15,609 nucleotides of DNA from CAYNYI01 sp964401455 (lineage in GTDB: Bacteria; Fibrobacterota; OXYB2-FULL-49-7; CAYNYI01), in contig CAYNYI010000073.1 of NCBI GenBank assembly GCA_964401455.1, positions 1 through 15,609 of the forward strand, given 5' to 3'. The translations under genes and the position numbers were made by a program. The number at the start of each line of letters is the position of its first letter. Positions within the stretch are counted from its first letter, which is position 1. The notes beneath the pieces were generated by a model. That model was not told the origin of the DNA, did no database searches, and was given only the letters and a program-made list of their open reading frames with translations. Shown in pieces: positions 1 through 6,419 of this stretch.

Positions 1-250
1 GCGCCATACAGGTGCCGCAAACTTCAACTTCCACTTTTGATGCGATTAATTCTTTGAGCATGGCTTTAAGGTCTTGATCGTAACCCGCCGGAGGCGTACA
101 ACTTTCACGGGCCAGGTCCACCGAATCGTTCATAAGAAAAATTCGAACTGTTTGCCCCTGCTTAACCAGTGTCTGTGCAAGACGCAGTGCGTTCCATGTT
201 ACATCCGTGTTGTCGTAGGGCTGTCGATTGAAGATTAATAGAATGCTCAT
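1..250 (-). CDS. DsrE-family (YchN-like) protein, 3' end cut by window edge
   Basis: Eighty-three codons of a minus-strand gene are present; its C-terminus lies outside the window. The N-terminus MSILLIFNRQPYDNTDVTWN, the NDSVDLAR segment and the late CGTC pair (VEVCGTCMA) are typical of small DsrE/DsrF-like proteins, which form soluble alpha/beta oligomers linked to sulfur relay or sulfur-carrier handling. The start is secure because AGGAGG precedes the ATG at ideal spacing. The gene follows, on the same strand, the decayed genes at the end of the arsenic operon, so it may be co-transcribed with arsC2 or may be the first gene of a unit continuing leftward. The substrate cannot be inferred. 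The family assignment is from motif memory and fairly sure. Confidence 0.8.
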   Translation of the reverse strand, partial: MSILLIFNRQPYDNTDVTWNALRLAQTLVKQGQTVRIFLMNDSVDLARESCTPPAGYDQDLKAMLKELIASKVEVEVCGTCMA

Positions 251-280
251 ATTTCCTCCTGTCGGTTTGGATTTATTGGT

Positions 281-421
281 TTATAAAAAATCATTCCGTA
301 GCAGTTCAACGACATTGCCCTGCCTTGATTTATCATCCACAAGAACATCTATATTCCCCCGGGCGTCAAAGAAACTTGCCCGGCAGTCTTCCGCGGGCAT
401 TCCGCTGTCACGGCCTTTCAT
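281..421 (-). pseudogene. 5' remnant of a class I SAM-dependent methyltransferase
   Basis: A 46-codon minus-strand frame begins MKGRDSGMPAEDC, continues with SFFD and then QGNVVE, and stops after ELLRNDFL. The pattern MKGR-SGMP, SFFD, then G-x-VVE resembles the N-terminus of a family of small class I methyltransferases, where the next residues should be the SAM-binding FGCGYGTF loop. Here the frame diverges just before that loop and stops, and no methyltransferase sequence follows before the DsrE start. I read it as a deletion remnant. The alternative is a functionless short open frame; the clustering of family-like residues argues against chance. The ATG lacks a good ribosome site. Confidence 0.5.
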
Positions 422-448
422 ATACTATCCGGTTATCAATATAAAATA

Positions 449-919
449 TCATCTAGCCTCCCCGGTATTTTTATTCTTTAAAAATTCGGCATAATCTTTG
501 TACACCGAACTGTTTAAAAAAATAGTGGCATGCGATTCGGGATAACCATGCACATTATCAATCCCTCTTTTTTCCGCGTACTCTGCCACAGTACCGGAAG
601 GAGTCAATTGATCGTATCGGACATATTGAATCAGCACCCTTTCGGCCGGAATATTTAAATCATACTCCACAGGGCTTATAAGCCTGAAGGCTTTACGGAG
701 GATATCTTCTGAACAATACCGGCTTATGAGTTTCTGCCTGACTTCTTTAAAAACAGGCCCGAATATTATCGTATTCCAGTTAAGCACCGGAATCATCATA
801 CAGAAATGGTCAAAGCTTCGCACAGAAGCCAGCACACAAAGCGCGGAAGCTCCGACTGAGCCGCCCCAGGCACCGATCTTACCGGCCTTCCTCGGATTTA
901 AGGAAACAATATCCTTTAT
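449..919 (-). pseudogene. 5'-truncated alpha/beta-hydrolase remnant
   Basis: The open frame reads from about 919 to the TGA at 449. It contains a nucleophile elbow (KIGAWGGSVGAS, Ser in GGSVG), a later YDQLTP segment that would carry the acid, and YPESHATIF that would carry the catalytic His. It ends in a normal helix and a short polar tail. The order Ser-Asp-His and the spacing match the C-terminal half of an alpha/beta hydrolase, but the N-terminal half with the oxyanion strand is missing. Upstream the frame hits an in-frame TGA at 920-922, and no ATG/GTG with a ribosome site precedes the elbow. A GTG at 835 would start after the nucleophile and make an inactive protein. The break lies next to a perfect inverted repeat (937-968). 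Confidence 0.65.
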
Positions 920-936
920 TCAGTTCTTCTGCCCGC

Positions 937-968
937 TCTCATGTTAGTTATCATTAACTAACATGAGA
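937..968. repeat. Perfect 14-bp inverted repeat (stem-loop or operator-like palindrome)
   Basis: TCTCATGTTAGTTA, then TCAT, then its exact reverse complement. It lies 17 bases beyond the arsC2 stop and at the point where the truncated hydrolase frame loses its 5' part. In the direction of arsC2 transcription no T-run follows the stem, so it is not a classical intrinsic terminator. It could be a terminator or processing hairpin of another kind, a protein-binding palindrome, or a scar of the rearrangement. Confidence 0.75.
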
Positions 969-984
969 AAATAAAAACGATTTA

Positions 985-1416
985 TTAATAGTTTTTTTTA
1001 ACCCAGTCAGTAACTCTTTTCTCGATTTCATCACGAACCCGGCGGCATTTTTCCAGAATTTCTTGCTCTGTTCCCTTGATTGAAGCCGGATCATCAAAGG
1101 GCCAGAATTCCCTGCTGGAAGCGCTGAATATTGAGGGGCAATTTTTTTCTGCTTTTTCACAGACAATAAAAACTTTATAAAAAAAATCTTTTCCAAGAAA
1201 TTTTTCTACCCCTTTAGGTTTTTTATCCGAAATATCCATCCCTATTTCTTTCATGACAGTCACTACAGGCGGAAATATTTCAGAAGAAGGTTTAAGCCCG
1301 GCACTGAAAACTTCATAAAAGTCTGCTCCGTGTTTTTCCATAAAAGCTTCCGCCATTTGGCTTCTGGCAGAATTTCCGGTGCAGAGGAAAAGAACTTTCT
1401 TTTTATTATTTTCCAT
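985..1416 (-). CDS. arsC: Arsenate reductase, low-molecular-weight phosphatase fold, second copy (ArsC2)
   Basis: A 143-residue cytoplasmic protein. The P-loop CTGNSARS (nucleophile Cys12) near the N-terminus, the redox pair Cys86 and Cys93 in VCEKAEKNC, and the acid in WPFDDP form the layout of thioredoxin-coupled ArsC (compare Cys10/82/89 of the plasmid pI258 enzyme). It would reduce As(V) to As(III) using a Cys12-Cys86-Cys93 disulfide cascade. It differs from the upstream ArsC1: the P-loop carries Ala where ArsC1 has Cys, and the remaining sequence is quite different, so the two are not a recent duplication. AGGAGA precedes the ATG. The 103-base gap after acr3 could hold its own promoter. 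A protein tyrosine phosphatase role is the alternative, but the cysteine pair argues for ArsC. Confidence 0.85.
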   Translation of the reverse strand: MENNKKKVLFLCTGNSARSQMAEAFMEKHGADFYEVFSAGLKPSSEIFPPVVTVMKEIGMDISDKKPKGVEKFLGKDFFYKVFIVCEKAEKNCPSIFSASSREFWPFDDPASIKGTEQEILEKCRRVRDEIEKRVTDWVKKNY

Positions 1417-1519
1417 TATATTTTCTCCTGTTACTATAATAAAACCCGCCTTAATCTCTGGAATATATTTTTCATATTACTCAGATAGATGTCTTTTACT
1501 TTGCGATAATGTTACAATA

Positions 1520-2710
1520 TCACCCGGCCCTGTCAAACCACCCTCTTGTCCGTCTGCAGAAACCCACAAGCATAAGCATAACCGGCACTTCGATCAGCAC
1601 ACCGACCACGGTGGCAAGCGCCGCTCCGGACGAAAGGCCGAAGAGCATTACAGCTGTAGCGATGGCCACTTCGAAATGGTTGGAAGCGCCGATCATGGCT
1701 GCCGGGGCGGCATCTTCGTATTTCAGTTTTAGGATCTTTGCCGCGCCGTAACCAAGTCCGAAAATAAACACGGTCTGCAGAAAAAGCGGGATTGAGATCC
1801 ACAAAATGGTGAGCGGATTGGCCAGAATGGTTTCGCCTTTAAAACTGAACAGCAGAACCAGTGTCAGTAGTAGCGCGCTGATAGTAACGGGTGTTAAAAC
1901 GTGAAGGAATTTTTCCTTGAACCATGCTTCACCTTTGCGGCCGATAATCCACTTACGCGAAAAATACCCCGCGATAAGCGGCAGCGCCACATAGACAGCC
2001 ACAGACAAAAGCAGTGCCTGCCACGGGACGGGAAGCCTTCCGACCCCCAGCAGAAATCCGCCCAGAACACCGTAAAGAACCAGCATGGTGAGGGAGTTAA
2101 TCGCGACCATTACTAGCGTAAGGCCATCGTTGCCGCGTGCAAGATAGCTCCAGACAAGCACCATGGCCGTACAAGGGGCAATCCCCAGGAGTATGCATCC
2201 GGCAAAATAGCTGCGCCAAAGCGGAATCTGCAACATTTTAACACCATCCTGAAGAATCACCGTTCCCGCGCCGTGCTCCGAGCCGATCGGCAGGTCGAGG
2301 CCAAAGGGCATTTTGACCAAATCCATCGCTTCGGTTCCGATTAATCCTTTAAATAAAAACCCGAGAAAAAACATTGCAATGGCATACATGGTAAACGGCT
2401 TTACACACCAGTTGATAAAGAGAGTCAGAAAAACCGGTTTTCCGCTTTTGCCCGCTTTGACCACACTCGCAAAATCGATTTTAACCATGATGGGGTACAT
2501 CATAAAGAAGAGACAGATAGCGATTGGAATGGACACGACCGGCGCGCCGTTAATATTGATACTCATGCCGTCAAGTGCTTGCGCCAATCCCGGCGCGATT
2601 TTACCGAGAAGGATCCCCGCCAGAATACAGAGCCCGACCCAGACGGTGAGATACTTCTCGAAAATACTGCTCATATGCCGGTTCTTTGGCAAAGACTTAG
2701 CATTACTCAC
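1520..2710 (-). CDS. acr3: Arsenite efflux permease Acr3
   Basis: A 396-residue polytopic inner-membrane protein of the ACR3 branch of the bile/arsenite/riboflavin transporter superfamily. Signatures are GIAPCTAMVLVWSYLARGN with the essential Cys (Cys180 here), GASNHFEVAIATAV, and GVLIEVPVML near the end. It exports As(III), driven by the proton gradient. The start is GTG at 2710: AGGAGG lies seven bases upstream, inside the end of arsM, and the first eight bases overlap arsM, indicating translational coupling. An ATG twelve codons in is less likely. It is somewhat longer than many Acr3 proteins because of an extra loop of about 40 residues (roughly 120-165) before the Cys-bearing helix. Confidence 0.95.
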   Translation of the reverse strand: MSNAKSLPKNRHMSSIFEKYLTVWVGLCILAGILLGKIAPGLAQALDGMSININGAPVVSIPIAICLFFMMYPIMVKIDFASVVKAGKSGKPVFLTLFINWCVKPFTMYAIAMFFLGFLFKGLIGTEAMDLVKMPFGLDLPIGSEHGAGTVILQDGVKMLQIPLWRSYFAGCILLGIAPCTAMVLVWSYLARGNDGLTLVMVAINSLTMLVLYGVLGGFLLGVGRLPVPWQALLLSVAVYVALPLIAGYFSRKWIIGRKGEAWFKEKFLHVLTPVTISALLLTLVLLFSFKGETILANPLTILWISIPLFLQTVFIFGLGYGAAKILKLKYEDAAPAAMIGASNHFEVAIATAVMLFGLSSGAALATVVGVLIEVPVMLMLVGFCRRTRGWFDRAG

Positions 2711-3518
2711 AACAACACCCTCCTTTTGTTATTTTAACAGCGGTAATATCCGCCGAACGGACATATTTTTCCATACCGCCGCCGGGAAACCAGTCGCCGA
2801 TAAATTTGCCGCTGTCTTCTTTTATTTTAACGGAAATTTCAGAAAACCCGGAATCAGAGAGTAGATGTTCGATCTCATTTACCTGGGCCGCTCCGGCAAC
2901 ACATCCGCAATGCGCATCCATATTCTGCCGAATGTCGTCCGGGAGCGTGGTTATCGCAACCACATCGGATACTGCAAGCCGGCCGTTTGGAAGTAATACC
3001 CGGTATGCCTCCCGGAAGACCTGTTTTTTGGCAGGCGACAGATTAATGACGCAGTTGGATATGATGACATCAACAGAGTTGTCGGCAACCGGCAAGTGTT
3101 CGATTTCTCCCAGCCGGAACTCCACATTCGTATAATCTCCTTTTCGGGCATTCTCTCTTGCCTTTGCAAGCATTTCAGGCGTCATGTCAACGCCGATCAC
3201 TTTTCCTTCTGCACCCACTTGTTTGACGGCAAGAAAACAGTCAAAACCTCCGCCGCAGCCAAGGTCCAGAACCGTTTCCCCGGGTTTGAGAGAAGCTATA
3301 GTCTGCGGATTGCCGCAGCCAAGCCCCATGTTAGAGCCTTCGGGAACATTTGACAATTGATTGGCTGTATAACCAAGCCGGTTCGAAAACCCGGGATCCT
3401 CTGAAGGAACCGTACCGCAGCAACTGTTTCCACAACAGTTACCATTGTCTTTTGCGATCTCCGAATAACGGATTCTAACCTGCTTGCGGACATGATCTTT
3501 ATCTGTTTTTACCTGCAT
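2703..3518 (-). CDS. arsM: Arsenite S-adenosylmethionine methyltransferase ArsM
   Basis: A 271-residue cytoplasmic enzyme that transfers methyl groups from SAM to As(III), giving mono-, di- and trimethylarsenicals. Visible are an N-terminal cysteine cluster (CCGNSCC, residues 28-34), the SAM-binding loop VLDLGCGGGFD (83-93), the acidic GVDMTPEML after strand 2, NCVINL with Cys156, and HCGCVAGA with Cys204/206. These are the arsenic-binding cysteines conserved in ArsM. The protein ends in GGCCCE, an extra cysteine run that could bind As(III) or be handed metalloid. AAGGGG precedes the ATG. It sits 15 bases after arsC1 and overlaps acr3, so reduction, methylation and efflux are made from one message. 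Confidence 0.95.
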   Translation of the reverse strand: MQVKTDKDHVRKQVRIRYSEIAKDNGNCCGNSCCGTVPSEDPGFSNRLGYTANQLSNVPEGSNMGLGCGNPQTIASLKPGETVLDLGCGGGFDCFLAVKQVGAEGKVIGVDMTPEMLAKARENARKGDYTNVEFRLGEIEHLPVADNSVDVIISNCVINLSPAKKQVFREAYRVLLPNGRLAVSDVVAITTLPDDIRQNMDAHCGCVAGAAQVNEIEHLLSDSGFSEISVKIKEDSGKFIGDWFPGGGMEKYVRSADITAVKITKGGCCCE

Positions 3519-3533
3519 TATTCCACCCCTTCT

Positions 3534-3980
3534 TTACTTGCTCAATGATTCAGGAAGACTTTCCACAAAAGCCTTGATTTCATCACGGACTTTCCGATAA
3601 CAATCCAGCTGTTCTTCTTCAGACGCTCCCTGCTCCGCGAGATCCTTTGCCATTTTCGGGGGATCATTGAAACTGACATGAAGGCGATTGACCCTGCCTG
3701 GAAATACCGGGCAACTCTCGTTGGCCGAATCGCAGACCGTGACAACCCAGTCAAAACCGATATTTTTTACTTCATCAATATGTTTTGACATATGTCCGGA
3801 GATATCAACCCCTGCCTCAGCCATCACTTTTACGGCATTCGGATTAAGGCCGTGCGTCTCGATACCGGCCGAACAGGCCTTTATGACATCACCTTTCAAA
3901 TGACGGGTCCAACCTTCGGCCATCTGGCTGCGGCAGGAGTTACCGGTACACAGGAACAGTACCTTAAGTTTTTCGATCAT
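3534..3980 (-). CDS. arsC: Arsenate reductase, thioredoxin-coupled (ArsC1)
   Basis: A 148-residue protein of the low-molecular-weight tyrosine phosphatase fold. CTGNSCRS is the P-loop with nucleophile Cys11; Cys83 and Cys90 in VCDSANESC complete the disulfide relay; FNDPP carries the general acid Asp106. The spacing matches pI258-type ArsC almost exactly. The open frame extends 28 codons further upstream into arsR1, but ATG at 3980 is chosen because AAGGAGAG lies just before it and MIEKLKVLFLCTGN is the usual family N-terminus. It lies 25 bases after arsR1 and 15 bases before arsM in one operon. The product feeds As(III) to Acr3 and ArsM. Confidence 0.93.
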   Translation of the reverse strand: MIEKLKVLFLCTGNSCRSQMAEGWTRHLKGDVIKACSAGIETHGLNPNAVKVMAEAGVDISGHMSKHIDEVKNIGFDWVVTVCDSANESCPVFPGRVNRLHVSFNDPPKMAKDLAEQGASEEEQLDCYRKVRDEIKAFVESLPESLSK

Positions 3981-4005
3981 AATATCTCTCCTTGATTTTT
4001 TAAAC

Positions 4006-4386
4006 TCAATTTTTCGAACAATACTCTTCGCCACGCTGTTTTCGGCAAAGATCCTCCGGCTCACACGACGTGATTTTTTCTAATGCTTTTGCATCAAGCG
4101 CCATGTCCGGATCAGCTTTGAGCCGTGATTCGATCCAGCCAATCAGCACGCCCAATTCAGCCTGCTCCCGGCGAATCCGGTAATAGACCCATCGGCCTTT
4201 TTTCCGGCTGTCCACAAGACCGGATGAAATAAGCACTCCCATGTGGCGGGAGGCGGTCGCGCCCGCAACCTGAATCAACTCGGTCAGCTGGCATGCGCAC
4301 AACTCGTCATGCTTCAGAAGAGCAGCTACAATCCGAAGCCGGTTCAGATCTGACAGCGCTTTGAACAGCGCATTCAGCTTATCCAT
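4006..4386 (-). CDS. arsR: ArsR-family arsenite-responsive repressor (ArsR1)
   Basis: A 126-residue winged-helix repressor, first gene of the arsenic operon. ELCACQL carries Cys30 and Cys32, the classical As(III)-binding pair on the helix before the recognition helix (ATASRHMGVLISSGLV), followed by the beta-wing RKKGRWVYYRI. Binding of As(III) is expected to release operator DNA. The tail has three more cysteines (108, 114, 123), which is unusual and may extend the metalloid site. ATG at 4386 is preferred because GGTGGG lies upstream and MDKLNALFKALSD is the natural family start; an ATG seven codons upstream has no ribosome site and overlaps a likely operator. Confidence 0.93.
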   Translation of the reverse strand: MDKLNALFKALSDLNRLRIVAALLKHDELCACQLTELIQVAGATASRHMGVLISSGLVDSRKKGRWVYYRIRREQAELGVLIGWIESRLKADPDMALDAKALEKITSCEPEDLCRKQRGEEYCSKN

Positions 4387-4397
4387 TTTTACCCACC

Positions 4398-4410
4398 ATA
4401 ATTGCATTGT
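4398..4410 (-). promoter_or_regulatory. Putative ArsR operator half-palindrome in the arsR1 leader
   Basis: On the plus strand ATAAT-TGC-ATTGT is an imperfect palindrome that shares its core (AAT-n-GCATTGT) with the perfect palindrome inside the arsR2 promoter. It sits between the proposed -10 box and the arsR1 start codon, where a repressor would block transcription or early elongation. The assignment rests on similarity to the other site. Confidence 0.45.
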
Positions 4411-4427
4411 TGGCTAACTGTCTAAGT

Positions 4428-4456
4428 AAGATATTTATAATAACGAGCCCGATCAA
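4428..4456 (-). promoter_or_regulatory. Putative sigma70 promoter of the arsR1 operon
   Basis: On the minus strand TTGATC (4451-4456), a 17-base spacer, then TATCTT (4428-4433). Four of six bases match the consensus in each hexamer and the spacing is optimal. It would start transcription near 4421, about 35 bases before the arsR1 ATG. Confidence 0.45.
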
Positions 4457-4638
4457 GTGTTTTTTCGAATTATTTTTTTTATTTTGCCGAAATGAACAGA
4501 CCTGGTTTATAAAACACACCGCCAGGTATTCAATCATGAATCGGACCCTCGTTCATTTTCAAAAAATTTCAAAAGCCCTGAAGGGCGAGCTTTTTCCCGG
4601 ATGCCGCGTAAAAGGCAAACAAGATAAATATTCAAACT

Positions 4639-4665
4639 TTGATATTGCGTGATATTGATTATATT
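4639..4665 (+). promoter_or_regulatory. Possible promoter for the DUF1576 gene
   Basis: TTGATA (4639-4644) and TATATT (4660-4665) are good hexamers but only 15 bases apart, so this is weak. The rest of the 290-base divergent region (4411-4699) holds no convincing gene. It contains two small hairpins: ACCTGG/CCAGGT around 4501-4528 and GCCCT/AGGGC at 4575-4586. Confidence 0.3.
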
Positions 4666-4729
4666 CAACGTGTAGTGATTCTTAAAAAAGGAGTTCCGCC
4701 TGGACCGGCAGGAAAAAACATTATTCACC

Positions 4730-6010
4730 ATGCTTACCGGTGTGCTGATTCTCGCCGCAGCGGCGGGAATCCTCGCCCAGGGTTTTATTCCTTCGATAGA
4801 AGGATTTATCGCCATTCAGAAGCACCCCGCCCGTCTTATAAACGATTTCGTTGCGGTCGGAGGAACAGGGGGTGCTCTTTTAAACGCTTCCTCTGCCGCT
4901 TTTATCGCGCTTCTCCTTCTCAAGACACTCCGCATAACCATATCCGGGCCCTCCGTTGCGGCTTTTTTTACTGTTTTAGGATTCGGCTTTTTCGGAAAGA
5001 CCCCTCTCAACATAATACCGATTATTTTCGGAGTCTATCTTTCCTCAAAAATAGCCGGAAAACATTTCTCAGAGTATATCCTTATTGCCCTTTTTGGAAC
5101 CGCGCTTGGCCCTCTCGTGTCTTTTCTTGCCATTGAACAGACCGCACCGCTGCCTTTTCTGCCGCCTGTACTCTTAGCCTTCCTCGCCGGAACAGCGGCG
5201 GGAATGCTGCTTCCGGCGGCCGCAATGTCCATGCTGCATATTCACCAGGGGTATAACCTTTACAATATGGGCCTTACCTGCGGATTTGCAGGAATCTTCA
5301 TTGCTGGAATAATAGAAGCTGCGGGTGGAGACCTGTCAGCCACATCAGTATGGTTTAACGGTCATGACGACCTGCTATTCTGGTTAACACCTGTGCTTTC
5401 CGCTTACATAATCATATTCTCAATTATTACCGCTAAAAAAGGAAAAGGCGGACCGAAATCCTTTAGCCGATTTTTCAAAGAAGCCCTCCTTCTTCAGAAA
5501 AAATCAGGTAAGCTGCCCTCAGACTTCATTGAGGAAATATCCGCCTCTGCGGCGCTTTTCAATAGCGCAATCCTCGGCTTGCTCTGCTGGGCTTTCGTAA
5601 TCATTTCCGGCGGAAACTTCAATGGACCGGTAATCGGAGGAATTTTTACAGTCATAGCTTTCGGAGTTTTCGGAAAGCATCTAAGAAACTCGACTCCCGT
5701 AATGGCTGGAGTAATACTCGCCTGTTTTGTTTTCGGCAAAGAACTTTCATCTTCCGGAACTATACTGGCAGTATTATTCGGGACCACACTTGCTCCGATA
5801 GCGGGAACATTCGGAATAAAGGCAGGAATACTCGCGGGCTTTATACACTTTTTCATGGTACTGCGTACTTCAGCCTGGCACGGCGGTATAGACCTGTATA
5901 ACAACGGATTTTCCGGCGGCCTTACCGCGGCGCTATTATTCGCGGTATATGAATGGTACAGATCCACAAAACCTTATCGCTTCCGGGAAAATTCCGGGAA
6001 AAATAACTGA
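4730..6010 (+). CDS. DUF1576-family polytopic membrane protein
   Basis: A protein of 426 residues from the ATG, with about ten to twelve hydrophobic segments, recognised as the uncharacterised DUF1576 family. Two halves look homologous: FFGK (87-90) and VFGK (313-316); ALFGTALGP (120-128) and VLFGTTLAP (348-356); NLYNMG (176-181) and DLYNNG (388-393). A transporter or channel built by duplication is therefore likely; the substrate is unknown. The ATG at 4730 has no ribosome site at proper distance. AAAAAAGGAG (4684-4693) is six bases before an in-frame CTG at 4700, which would add ten residues (LDRQEKTLFT) in front of the first helix, so the real start may be CTG. It lies divergent from arsR1, and sixteen bases separate it from the next gene. 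Confidence 0.85.
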   Translation: MLTGVLILAAAAGILAQGFIPSIEGFIAIQKHPARLINDFVAVGGTGGALLNASSAAFIALLLLKTLRITISGPSVAAFFTVLGFGFFGKTPLNIIPIIFGVYLSSKIAGKHFSEYILIALFGTALGPLVSFLAIEQTAPLPFLPPVLLAFLAGTAAGMLLPAAAMSMLHIHQGYNLYNMGLTCGFAGIFIAGIIEAAGGDLSATSVWFNGHDDLLFWLTPVLSAYIIIFSIITAKKGKGGPKSFSRFFKEALLLQKKSGKLPSDFIEEISASAALFNSAILGLLCWAFVIISGGNFNGPVIGGIFTVIAFGVFGKHLRNSTPVMAGVILACFVFGKELSSSGTILAVLFGTTLAPIAGTFGIKAGILAGFIHFFMVLRTSAWHGGIDLYNNGFSGGLTAALLFAVYEWYRSTKPYRFRENSGKNN

Positions 6011-6026
6011 AAAGGAAACATGCTTT

Positions 6027-6401
6027 ATGGAACGTAAAGAATTTCTTCTACAGCTTATCGGCGAGCTTTCCAATTTCCTTCTGGAAAACAAACCAAAAAG
6101 AATGCTGATATCGCTTCATCAAGAAGATGACGGGCTGCATTTATGCGCGATAGACAACCATCCCCGTACAGATGCCGAAATAGAAGCTATCAGAAAACTG
6201 CTTAACGCAAAAAAACGTCCGGAATTGTCGGGATATTACGGAAATATGCTGGGGCATGACCTTTTCAGCACAGCGAGGCTTGACCTGATCGGACTGCAGG
6301 TCAAACATGGAGATGTTTCAAGGGCCGACAACGGAGTCAAAATCGACCTATGGCTCGGCAGCGACAGGTTTGATTCAAGAAACTTTTCTATACCGGATTA
6401 A
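6027..6401 (+). CDS. Small soluble protein of unknown function, partner of the DUF1576 gene
   Basis: 124 residues, not recognised. There is no signal peptide or membrane segment. The sequence alternates strands and helices: an amphipathic N-terminal helix, then MLISLHQEDDGLHLCAID, an acidic DAEIEAIRKLL helix, a GYYGNMLG loop, and a C-terminal VKIDLWLGSDRF strand. The layout mildly recalls small regulatory domains rather than enzymes; no catalytic motif is seen. The start at 6027 is the first ATG after the DUF1576 stop, with AAAGGAAA about nine bases upstream; the frame extends further upstream but only by overlapping the previous gene. Co-transcription with the membrane protein suggests a regulatory or accessory role, which is inference. 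Confidence 0.75.
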   Translation: MERKEFLLQLIGELSNFLLENKPKRMLISLHQEDDGLHLCAIDNHPRTDAEIEAIRKLLNAKKRPELSGYYGNMLGHDLFSTARLDLIGLQVKHGDVSRADNGVKIDLWLGSDRFDSRNFSIPD

Positions 6402-6419
6402 AACCCCCGCCACGGCTTC

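Noticed and set aside
228..494. Plus-strand open frame of 88 codons across the DsrE start and remnant region
   Set aside because: It overlaps the strong DsrE ribosome site on the other strand and lacks its own; composition does not look coding.
2313..2864. Plus-strand open frame of 183 codons
   Set aside because: It is antisense to acr3 and the end of arsM, both certain genes; the translation has no recognisable fold.
4407..4652. Plus-strand open frame of 81 codons in the arsR1/DUF1576 divergent region
   Set aside because: No ribosome site, Phe/Lys-rich translation from AT-rich promoter DNA, and it covers the proposed arsR1 promoter.
4639..5136. Plus-strand open frame of 165 codons overlapping the DUF1576 gene in another frame
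   Set aside because: It begins in the intergenic region without a ribosome site and is Arg/Cys-rich as out-of-frame reads of GC-rich membrane genes are.
5494..5967. Minus-strand open frame of 157 codons
   Set aside because: It is antisense to the second half of the DUF1576 gene; no motif or ribosome site.
6402..6419. Terminator between the converging unknown gene and histidine kinase
   Set aside because: The 18-base gap has no inverted repeat or T-run.
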